Shown here one piece after another: positions 58,101-64,000 of a DNA stretch of 64,000 bases. Each line of letters begins with the position of its first letter. Within the stretch, counting starts at the first letter, position 1. The translations under genes were made by a program, and so were the position numbers. The notes below the pieces were generated by a model. The model saw only the letters and a list, made by a program, of their open reading frames with translations. It did no database searches and was not told where the DNA came from. This DNA comes from Yoonia ponticola (lineage in GTDB: Bacteria; Pseudomonadota; Alphaproteobacteria; Rhodobacterales; Rhodobacteraceae), in NCBI RefSeq assembly GCF_014199395.1, contig NZ_JACIJM010000002.1, positions 248,001 to 312,000 of the forward strand. The letters are read 5' to 3'.

Positions 58101-60664
58101 AATGCGACCCCATCGAGGAAGAAGGTGAAGTTAGGCACATCCGGCATGTCGTAGGTGGTGATGCTTTCCTCAGGATAGATCACGAGGGTTTTGGTCGTCG
58201 ATAGACCAGAGCTGTCAATCGCCGTGAGCGCTACAAAAAATCCAACGTTTTCATAGTAGTCATGCCCACTAGTCGGAATAACGATTTGAACGCCTCCCGC
58301 TATATTTTCAACCGCCGAAACCTCTGGGTGAAAATGTTCGTTGTGTGCAAGGTTCACCGACCAAAACACATCCGGTCCCGTCAAAGTCCCGTCTTCAAGG
58401 TCGGTCGCAAAGCCTGAAAGGGTAATCGTATCACCAGCGCGGAACGTATCCGTGACGATTGGCGTGTTGATCGTTACTTCAGGCGCATTACCGATCGTGA
58501 TGTCGATGGGATTGTAGACCGTCTGGGCCCCGTTCGCGTCGGTTGCGATCAGTTCAACCGTGTACTGCCCTTCGGCAGTGTAGGTGTACGTCGGATTTTG
58601 TTCTGTTGATGTCGCACCATCACCGATCCCATCTCCGTCGATATCCGGTCCATCCCCGAACGACCAAACAAAAGTCAGATCATCGCCGTCAGGATCGAAC
58701 GCGTCCGTTTCAAAGGTCACGGTATGCGGTGCGGTCAGGCTGGTGTCCTCACCCGGATCAAGGATAATGCCTTGTCCGCCGGGTGCCGCATTACCGATGC
58801 TATACTCCAGCCGGTTCACAGCGCCTTGGAAATTAAAGATGTTTCCGGTCTGGAAAGTTGTAATGTAATACAACGTGCCATCAGGTGCTTCGGCAAATGT
58901 CAGAACCTGACCTGTCGCATTCTTAAAATGATTGTCGGATATAAGTTCTGGTTCGCCTGACGAATAGTCAATTTCAAGATAGCGTATCCAGTTCCTCACC
59001 CAGTCGCCGTAAAAGTAGACGCCTTGGTATTCGGTAGGGAACTGTGACCCGCGATAAACCACACCGCCTGATATAGATGATCCGGCATCACCATAGCTTG
59101 GCAATTGGTCCTGACCCGGCGCAGAGGCGTGTTCGTAACTGTAGATGGGATTGCCGGGGTCATTGGGGTCCGGCAGATAACCCTCGTAATTTGGCCAACC
59201 GTGATCCGCGCCAGCTGTTGCTATGTGGATGTCTTCGTCCGCAAATCGCCCGTTACCGCCGACTTCACCAATCCAAAGCGTGTTCGATGTTTGATCGTAT
59301 TCAGCCCTGAACGGGTTGCGCAATCCATAGCTGTAGATAGTTGTCATGACGCCTTCAGGATCAAGCGCAAGGTTTTCCGCGCTTGTCGAAATCGCCGTCT
59401 GCGTGTTGACGGACGGTGTATAGGCTGAGGCCGCCACAGGATCGTAGTAGGGATTATCGGTAGGGATCGAACCGTCGGTCAGATTGACGCGATGCACCTT
59501 ACCGTCATCATGGGTCAAATCCTGCGCATTGGCCGGCTCGAACTCCTCACCAATCGAGATGAAAAGTTTGTAAGGGCTAGGGTCATTGGCGTCGATGGGT
59601 TCATACCCGATTGCCATCCCACCGCCTTGGTGGTCCTTGTTGGAATAAGTATCAAATTCCCGCCAAATCACGGTTTCCGAACTCAGATCACCCGAACTGG
59701 CTGCACCGCCCGCGTTTTCCTGATGCACAAACCGCGATACGGTCATGCGCTGTTCCTGCAAATTCGTGTAGAGCAGGTAAACATACCCATTTTCACTAAA
59801 ATTCGGGTCCACTTCGATGTTGAGCAAACCTGCCTCGCGCGAATTTTCGACTTGCGCGCTTAGGTCAAGGTACACCGATTTTGTGCTATCAGCCACGGAC
59901 GGGTCTTCGACGATGATGACCTCACCGCTTTTCTGAATAACAAGCATCCTACCATCGGGCAGAAACGCCATATCGGTCGGCAACACCAAAGCGTTCACGA
60001 CTTTTGTGTCAATGAACCCACCGACGTCACCAACAGGGGTGTCAAAAACGCTGTCGTCTTGAACGACCGATGCACCAGTTGGCAGGTGCAGACTGTGGCC
60101 CGTTTCGGCGTTTCCGGTCGCATCGATGATATGTCCCGTGTCATCGTCGAAACGGTAGTAGCGCTGCAATCCGACCGGCACACCCCCCGCGATATCAAGC
60201 GGTTGATCGGCGTTACCAAGTATTTCGGCACCGGGGCGTGCAATATCCCAAATGCGCACTTCGTCCATGCGCCCTTCAAGTGCGCCCACACTGCTTGACG
60301 CTAGCTGTGAGATTTCAAAGGCCGACGTATAGTTCTGCGTGGTCGAATTCGCGTCGTTGACGCCGTTCACGTACAAACGGACTATGCCACCTTCGCGGAC
60401 AAAAGCGACGTGATTCCATTCACCCGCAACCAGTGGCGATGTCCCGACGACAACGTCACCAAACGTGCTATCGTATAGCCGTGGTATTCCCCCGAAAAAG
60501 TTGATGTCATTGCCGCCCCCAATTTGCGACGACACCGCGCCGTCATTCTTGGCAATTTCTGAACCTGGTTCAAAGAAGATATTGAACTCAATCGTAAAAT
60601 CGCCAATGAGCGACAGGTCTTGTATATCAATACCGACGTTGTCGGTTTCCAAAACATAATTCAC
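55175..60664 (-). CDS. Giant LamG / PQQ-type sugar dehydrogenase / PKD / cadherin-like surface protein
   Basis: A 1,829-residue modular protein. From the N-terminus: LamG-like jelly roll (about 1-178, DEVRIWDIARPG), glucose/sorbosone dehydrogenase-type beta-propeller (about 210-610, DMAFLPDGRMLVIQKSGEV, SYGLRNPFRAEYD), PKD domain (about 630-715, VWSFGDGPD), Ig-like segments, a VCBS-like module, PKD and cadherin-like module, the same three again, and a second LamG (about 1600-1820, DELRIWDDARTA). NDTD motifs suit calcium-binding cadherin-like folds. The start is probably a GTG at 60664; the frame continues to 60838, but the extra 58 residues do not look coding. There is no Sec signal and no RTX repeats, so a type I-like or other signal-independent route is inferred. 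Confidence 0.85.
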   Translation of the reverse strand: MNYVLETDNVGIDIQDLSLIGDFTIEFNIFFEPGSEIAKNDGAVSSQIGGGNDINFFGGIPRLYDSTFGDVVVGTSPLVAGEWNHVAFVREGGIVRLYVNGVNDANSTTQNYTSAFEISQLASSSVGALEGRMDEVRIWDIARPGAEILGNADQPLDIAGGVPVGLQRYYRFDDDTGHIIDATGNAETGHSLHLPTGASVVQDDSVFDTPVGDVGGFIDTKVVNALVLPTDMAFLPDGRMLVIQKSGEVIIVEDPSVADSTKSVYLDLSAQVENSREAGLLNIEVDPNFSENGYVYLLYTNLQEQRMTVSRFVHQENAGGAASSGDLSSETVIWREFDTYSNKDHQGGGMAIGYEPIDANDPSPYKLFISIGEEFEPANAQDLTHDDGKVHRVNLTDGSIPTDNPYYDPVAASAYTPSVNTQTAISTSAENLALDPEGVMTTIYSYGLRNPFRAEYDQTSNTLWIGEVGGNGRFADEDIHIATAGADHGWPNYEGYLPDPNDPGNPIYSYEHASAPGQDQLPSYGDAGSSISGGVVYRGSQFPTEYQGVYFYGDWVRNWIRYLEIDYSSGEPELISDNHFKNATGQVLTFAEAPDGTLYYITTFQTGNIFNFQGAVNRLEYSIGNAAPGGQGIILDPGEDTSLTAPHTVTFETDAFDPDGDDLTFVWSFGDGPDIDGDGIGDGATSTEQNPTYTYTAEGQYTVELIATDANGAQTVYNPIDITIGNAPEVTINTPIVTDTFRAGDTITLSGFATDLEDGTLTGPDVFWSVNLAHNEHFHPEVSAVENIAGGVQIVIPTSGHDYYENVGFFVALTAIDSSGLSTTKTLVIYPEESITTYDMPDVPNFTFFLDGVAFTGDQVRDNVIGFHHDVVVQSTYVADGFEWNFSHWEDDPNITTTQRTFVTPEIDSVLRPVYAQGAVVGPVDANDDDITLAVSSLGGNTITMIGNALANDTNPTGDPFSVVALNGFKITGAPKTDNLIDASGRFGWVWGDNGGQFRIYPDGTIEFRDRDLEFATLSAGEIRTTSVTYDMADGDDTDTASVSLTVQGEGTPNTAPSGTGIVLDPGENTSNILPYTVTFASDVTDAEDHALTYAWDFGDGVTSTDTAPSHTYITDGLFTVTLTVTDELGAATTYATADIDVGNVAPVAVDDTFDLTTGFDPVTNHLHILDNDTDPDGMLNMQAVEIVSGPSFGTVEIMDTEQELIDRGLPVGHYGHAEYVPTDPQFEGFDSFTYRVQDNEGKWSNIATATINVATTPPLVLDAVDDLGSIDLAGIASGDWITLPYNIFANDTDAGAGFNLIELAGFKANGASDTNSTFDSSGRLKVWSDGGGIFRIGDDGTVEFKDRDFEFASLAVGDSVTVSIEYVIGDGTDTDSAAISLIIANGNAGPPNTAPSGTGIVLDPGENTSNILPYTVTFASDVTDAEDHALTYAWDFGDGATSADVAPSHTYTTDGLFTVTLTVTDELGAATTFATADIDVGNVAPVAVDDTFDLTTGFDPVTNHLHILDNDTDSDGMLNMQAVEIVSGPSFGTVEIMDTEQELIDRGLPAGHYGHAEYVPTDPLFEGSDSFTYRVQDNDGKWSNVATATINVASGGGSGGGNAGSLLSQNNGSGVDVQDLVVTGDYTVEFWAALETGSNVNKYDSIFKGGQHDSASGDDPATDGILGNDLNFHAGRLRLYSTESTISTDVIVSNTTVLADDVWNHFALVRDGDDFSIFVNGVLDATATNDLASDLLIDDIAANVRENKAFGGKLDELRIWDDARTASEIASNFNMTIDPTEADLLRYYQFDDAFDIIDSTGNAEGVGALDYASISGVEWSETDVFIIA
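55884..56493 (-). repeat. Internal direct repeat, C-terminal copy
   Basis: About 610 bases encoding a PKD plus cadherin-like module, nearly identical to 56901-57510 and offset by exactly 1,017 bases (339 codons). Differences are mostly silent or conservative single bases, which suggests recent duplication or gene conversion. Confidence 0.85.
56901..57510 (-). repeat. Internal direct repeat, N-terminal copy
   Basis: Partner of the repeat at 55884-56493. The VCBS-like parts between the copies (about 56500-56890 and 57520-57890) are clearly related in protein pattern (GFK, SGR, FRDRD/FKDRD) but much more diverged in DNA, so only the PKD/cadherin-like part has been homogenised. Confidence 0.85.
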
Positions 60665-60875
60665 AACACAACCCCAAAGGTTATTAAAAATTGTATTCAA
60701 AATTTGAAGGATTCTCAGCGGAAAAATCGCCGTAATCCTTTGTGTAAAAAGGGAAAAATAATGCGCCCTAGTGCTCAATAATACCGACGAGCATTTGAAA
60801 AGGTTAAGAGCGTCAAGAACATCTGTCAATCTACACAAAAGTTAGGGCAGGAGTATTGACGTACAAATTGCGTGC
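60665..60875. promoter_or_regulatory. Spacer upstream of the giant LamG gene
   Basis: About 210 AT-rich bases between the end of the GT2 gene and the GTG start of the giant gene, both on the minus strand. It probably holds the promoter for the giant gene. The open frame crossing it (to 60838) has no start or ribosome site I trust. Confidence 0.3.
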
Positions 60876-61916
60876 TTATTTCGGCACGGATTTTACGGCT
60901 AACATTTGGGATATAAATCCGATTGCCCACGCATTATGCACAATTCCAACAACCAATCCGGCCCAAAATCCGCAGAGCGATTTCATCCTGACCGCACAGA
61001 CCAATGAAACGACAAAAATCATGCCAAAATAAATCAACGGCAAAATCCCAAAAAGCGGGTTGAAAGCAATAAGAGCCACGCAAGCAGACATCATTAACAT
61101 ATTCAAAACAGGGATCATTTGTCTTATTTTTGGCTGCATACGATGTTTCAAAACTGTGCGGCCACGTCCACGCCCGTAGGCCCAATATTGCCGTGCAAGT
61201 GCCATCGGGGTGGGTCGCATATGGTAATCTAGGCGTATCTCGCTTTCCAGCCAGATAAGCCCGCCAGCTAGACCTAAACGGTGGTCATATTCAGCGTCCT
61301 CATTGTGACTGAAACGCGGATCATAGCCCCCGATCTTTTTAAACCAATCAAGCCGAAAACCCGCGTGATGCCCATGATCCACCCAAAATGAGGTTCTTCC
61401 ACCGCGATGAGCCGATCCGCCAGACCCCAATGGGGTATCAACGATCCACGCCGCTGCACGTTGAAAACAATTCGCCCCAACCGCGTCCATAACGGTAACA
61501 ATCGACGCCGCATCTGGCTGGTTTTCAAAGGCCTTTACGATGTCCGCTATGTATCCTGCTGGATAAATCGCATGGGCGTCGCAACGCACGATGATGCGGT
61601 GGTGCGGTCGCGCCATCTCGTCGATTACCGCATTGATACCAGCCGACTGCAGCTTTTGTGGGTTGTGAAATAAATGCAAATCAGGGTGAAGCTCGGTCAG
61701 TCTTCGGACGATGTCTTGGGTCCCGTCGGTGCTGCCGCCGTCAGCGACGACCATCATTGTATTGTTCGCAAAGGAATCATTTTGCGTCAGCGATTGAATA
61801 CAACGTTCAATATGCGTGACCTCATTTAATGCAGGAATCACGACAAGGATATGTTGCGGCGTATAGGTCGCGACTTCGAGAGCATCACCGCTTTGAAGGT
61901 TTATTCCGTAAGTCAT
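60876..61916 (-). CDS. Glycosyltransferase family 2 (ExoA-like)
   Basis: A 346-residue membrane-associated GT-A enzyme. Nucleotide-sugar binding motifs are VVIPALNEVTHIERC and VVADGGSTDGTQD. The acidic motif region is VRCDAHAIYPAGYI, and HNEDAEYDHRL supplies the ED catalytic pair. QYWAYGRGRGRT is typical of ExoA-type beta-glucosyltransferases of succinoglycan synthesis. Three C-terminal hydrophobic helices (about 275-340) anchor it in the inner membrane. It is divergent from the HAD-UbiA gene across 311 bases. Probably adds a sugar to a lipid-linked exopolysaccharide intermediate. Confidence 0.92.
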   Translation of the reverse strand: MTYGINLQSGDALEVATYTPQHILVVIPALNEVTHIERCIQSLTQNDSFANNTMMVVADGGSTDGTQDIVRRLTELHPDLHLFHNPQKLQSAGINAVIDEMARPHHRIIVRCDAHAIYPAGYIADIVKAFENQPDAASIVTVMDAVGANCFQRAAAWIVDTPLGSGGSAHRGGRTSFWVDHGHHAGFRLDWFKKIGGYDPRFSHNEDAEYDHRLGLAGGLIWLESEIRLDYHMRPTPMALARQYWAYGRGRGRTVLKHRMQPKIRQMIPVLNMLMMSACVALIAFNPLFGILPLIYFGMIFVVSLVCAVRMKSLCGFWAGLVVGIVHNAWAIGFISQMLAVKSVPK

Positions 61917-62227
61917 TATAAAATCGAATAAGAATAAATAAAATAGGTCACAAAACCCCGCAACCTTAAGCCGTTGACGTTAGATTGCGACTTGGTTTCG
62001 CACAACAAAAATATTTGCGACGCCTAATTTATGATTCGGATTCTGAGGGCAAACAGGGAAATATCAACGTCATGTTATAACGCAAAACAAAGTCAGACCC
62101 ATTTCATCCATCTGAAAACATTCGCGAAATCTAATCTCTTTGTCAAAAAACTTGATTGGCGAACGCAAGAGGTGCAACGTGCTAATAATTTTTATGAATT
62201 TTCAATTTAGATGGTGAGATTTTTGCC
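61917..62227. promoter_or_regulatory. AT-rich divergent promoter region between GT2 and HAD-UbiA genes
   Basis: 311 bases without a gene. It is strongly AT-rich compared with flanking genes, particularly near both ends, as expected for divergent promoters. GGTGAG before 62228 is the ribosome site of the UbiA gene. I see no clear operator or RNA structure. Confidence 0.4.
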
Positions 62228-63679
62228 ATGGACGATGCGCAATTTTTTTTAGGTGCAACCAATAAATCCGTTCTGATCGTTGATTTGGACGGCACGCTGA
62301 TTCACACCGATATGTTGTATGAAACATTTTGGTCAGCGATCTCTGCGCGGTGGCTTAATATTATTCCAGCGATGCGTGCATCAATGAATGGCAAAGCAGC
62401 CTTGAAACGGTCACTTGAAGAAATGGGGCCGATCGATATCCCTCACTTGCCGTACAATTCCGATGTCTTGGATTATATCGCGGACTGGCGCGCGAAAGGC
62501 GGGCAAGTTGCGCTTGTCTCAGCGTCAGATCAGCGATTGGTACAACAAGTTGCGGATCACCTTGGTCTTTTTGACGCCGTGTGTGGGTCAGATGGTACGC
62601 GAAACCTGAAAGGACCGGAAAAGGCTAAATATTTGCAAGACACCTACGGCGAGAGCAATTTTGCTTATATGGGCGATGCCATCGCTGACCTAGAGGTCTG
62701 GAAATACACGACAAAAGCAATCACAGTTGGCGTATCGAAACCACTTGCAAAGCGCGTTGAAGCCCTAGGCATTCCAGTAGAACGCCTGTCCGACCGCAAG
62801 CGTCCCGTCAAACCGATCCTCAAGGCGATGCGGCCGCATCAATGGTTGAAAAACGTTCTGATTTTCCTACCAATGATGGCCGCACATCAGTTTTCCGCAA
62901 TCACCGTGGCGCAATCCATCCTCGCTTTTGTTGTTTTCAGTCTGATCGCGTCTTCGGTCTACCTGCTCAACGATTTGCTTGATCTCGATGCAGACCGCGC
63001 CCATCCACGCAAACGGTTCCGGCCTTTCGCAAGCGGGGAATTACCGTTGGTCTGGGGGACGTTACTGACGCCACTCCTTTTGATGACGGGCTTCGGTCTA
63101 TCGTTATTTATGGGGTGGGCCTTTTTTGGGGTCATGGCGCTATATTACGCGGTTACTACGGCCTATTCGTTCTTGCTGAAGCGTGAACTTATCGTGGATA
63201 TCTGTGCGCTGGCGGGCCTTTATACGTTACGCATTATTGCAGGCGGCGTGGCCACTGGCATCCCGCTGTCGGTATGGTTACTCGCTTTTTCGATGTTCTT
63301 TTTCTTTTCACTCGCGTCCATGAAGCGACAGGCAGAGCTAAAATCCGGTCAAAACATGGGACAAGAAAAGGCGCATGGCCGCAGCTACAAAACCAGTGAT
63401 TTGCCCCTAATTGCCAACATGGCCGTGTCATCAGGATATGTGTCGGTTCTTGTAATGGCGTTGTATCTATATTCCGACACGGTGCGCGCTTTGTATTCGT
63501 TCCCTGCCCCCTTGTGGGGAATCTGTCTGGTGCTGTTGTTTTGGATTAGCCGGATGACGATGATTTCACATCGCGGCTGGATGCACGACGATCCCGTCGT
63601 TTTTGCGGCCCGCGACTACATCTCAATTGTGTGTGCGATTATCATCTTTGTCTGTGCCATTGTCGGGACCATGTTTTGA
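62228..63679 (+). CDS. HAD phosphatase-UbiA prenyltransferase fusion (decaprenyl-phosphate phosphoribosyltransferase-like)
   Basis: A 483-residue bifunctional protein. The N-terminal HAD domain (about 1-195) has VDLDGTL (D19 and D21) and GDAIADLEV. The C-terminal UbiA domain (about 205-483) has about eight helices and the polyprenyl-phosphate/metal site NDLLDLDADRAHPRKRFRP near 248-266. The architecture matches proteins such as NoeC of Azorhizobium and mycobacterial Rv3806c, in which UbiA transfers phosphoribose to decaprenyl phosphate and a phosphatase removes the 5-phosphate. Here both would be on one chain. Stop overlaps the GtrA start (TTGA). Confidence 0.9.
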   Translation: MDDAQFFLGATNKSVLIVDLDGTLIHTDMLYETFWSAISARWLNIIPAMRASMNGKAALKRSLEEMGPIDIPHLPYNSDVLDYIADWRAKGGQVALVSASDQRLVQQVADHLGLFDAVCGSDGTRNLKGPEKAKYLQDTYGESNFAYMGDAIADLEVWKYTTKAITVGVSKPLAKRVEALGIPVERLSDRKRPVKPILKAMRPHQWLKNVLIFLPMMAAHQFSAITVAQSILAFVVFSLIASSVYLLNDLLDLDADRAHPRKRFRPFASGELPLVWGTLLTPLLLMTGFGLSLFMGWAFFGVMALYYAVTTAYSFLLKRELIVDICALAGLYTLRIIAGGVATGIPLSVWLLAFSMFFFFSLASMKRQAELKSGQNMGQEKAHGRSYKTSDLPLIANMAVSSGYVSVLVMALYLYSDTVRALYSFPAPLWGICLVLLFWISRMTMISHRGWMHDDPVVFAARDYISIVCAIIIFVCAIVGTMF

Positions 63680-64000
63680 CACGTTTGTCACTTCTTGGTC
63701 TCTATGTTGTGTTCGCCGTCATAGCGACGATTGCAAACTTGCTGACGCAACGCATTGTTCTGTTCATGAATGATGGTGCTGCAGGTTTTACTGTCGCAGT
63801 TTTTATGGGGACATTGATCGGATTGATGATCAAATATTTCTTAGATAAAAGATGGATTTTTCGGGACCTCACCGCTGGCACTGCAGCAAATGGCAAAAAA
63901 TTCGCGCTTTATTCTGCCATGGGAATTTTCACGACCGCGATTTTCTGGATCACTGAAACCGCATTCTGGTTGCAATGGCGAACCGACATGATGCGAGAAC
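63676..64000 (+). CDS. GtrA family membrane protein, cut by window edge
   Basis: An open frame from a TTG at 63676 to the window end, at least 108 residues. It overlaps the UbiA stop by 4 bases. It has GtrA features: hydrophobic helix about 5-25 (LYVVFAVIATIANLLTQRI), a second helix with GTLIGLMIKYFLDKRWIF and the third starting ALYSAMGIF. GtrA proteins are polyprenyl-phosphate-sugar flippases or accessory proteins; mycobacterial Rv3789 acts in the arabinogalactan pathway beside the UbiA enzyme. The gene continues beyond the right edge. Confidence 0.85.
   Translation, partial: MTRLSLLGLYVVFAVIATIANLLTQRIVLFMNDGAAGFTVAVFMGTLIGLMIKYFLDKRWIFRDLTAGTAANGKKFALYSAMGIFTTAIFWITETAFWLQWRTDMMRE

Noticed and set aside
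55175..60664. RTX toxin-like calcium repeats in the giant protein
   Set aside because: No GGxGxDx nonapeptide tandem repeats are seen; the calcium-type motifs are NDTD of cadherin-like modules.
60665..60838. N-terminal extension of the giant protein to 60838
   Set aside because: The extra 58 residues are hydrophobic/irregular, lie in AT-rich sequence and lack a ribosome site; LamG homology starts at the GTG.

Overview
The window looks like a chromosomal segment of a marine alphaproteobacterium of the Roseobacter group (Rhodobacteraceae; Octadecabacter/Loktanella/Yoonia-like is my best guess). This rests on the gene families and their arrangement (tsaD-gpsA-yciI-EVE, hemD-mitofilin-hemY, KatG/OxyR, form II CoxL, GcvT-type dimethylglycine dehydrogenase) and on a moderate GC content. 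I did no database search. I saw no rRNA, tRNA, CRISPR array, insertion sequence or phage gene, and the segment is densely coded.

Layout. 1-4.6 kb (minus): a peptide-type ABC solute-binding protein and two M20 amidohydrolases, i.e. uptake and hydrolysis of peptide-like or N-acylated compounds. 4.8-16.4 kb (plus): the most unusual region. A membrane Ser/Thr kinase, an FHA protein and a PP2C phosphatase are followed by three different dynamin-like/P-loop GTPases, two unrecognised small proteins and a PstS-like/OmpA fusion. The kinase-FHA-phosphatase triad is known from type VI secretion loci, but no T6SS structural gene is present. 16.7-23.3 kb: a tandem cold-shock protein, a TauE/SafE permease, divergent katG-oxyR, and an Old Yellow Enzyme-type flavoprotein lacking one iron-sulfur cysteine. 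23.4-28.5 kb: exopolysaccharide export and polymerisation genes (Wza-like, Wzc-like, ExoY-like) around a small exported Gly/Ala-rich protein.

29.1-35.7 kb: a dimethylglycine/sarcosine dehydrogenase-like enzyme converges on a minus-strand run of kynB, kynU and a fused 2-oxoacid dehydrogenase E1. 35.7-39.8 kb (minus): a LuxR-type response regulator, a FIST sensor and a hybrid histidine kinase, resembling the NosP/NahK nitric-oxide sensing pair. The kinase 3' end overlaps kynB. 39.9-44.2 kb (plus): coxG, coxS, coxL (form II) and coxM. 44.3-53.3 kb: housekeeping genes (hemY-like, mitofilin-like, hemD; tsaD, gpsA, yciI-like, EVE; DUF2853; extensin-like; ahcY).

53.5-64.0 kb: a surface-glycan region. 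It has an AftB-like polytopic glycosyltransferase, a roughly 1,830-residue secreted-type LamG/sugar-dehydrogenase/PKD/cadherin-like protein with a recently homogenised internal repeat, an ExoA-like GT2, a HAD-UbiA fusion resembling decaprenyl-phosphate phosphoribosyltransferase, and a GtrA protein cut by the window edge. The UbiA/GtrA/AftB-like combination suggests polyprenyl-phosphate pentose (arabinose/ribose) glycan synthesis.

Start codons were chosen by Shine-Dalgarno spacing and family N-termini. Several differ from the longest possible reading frame, and this is stated in each entry.
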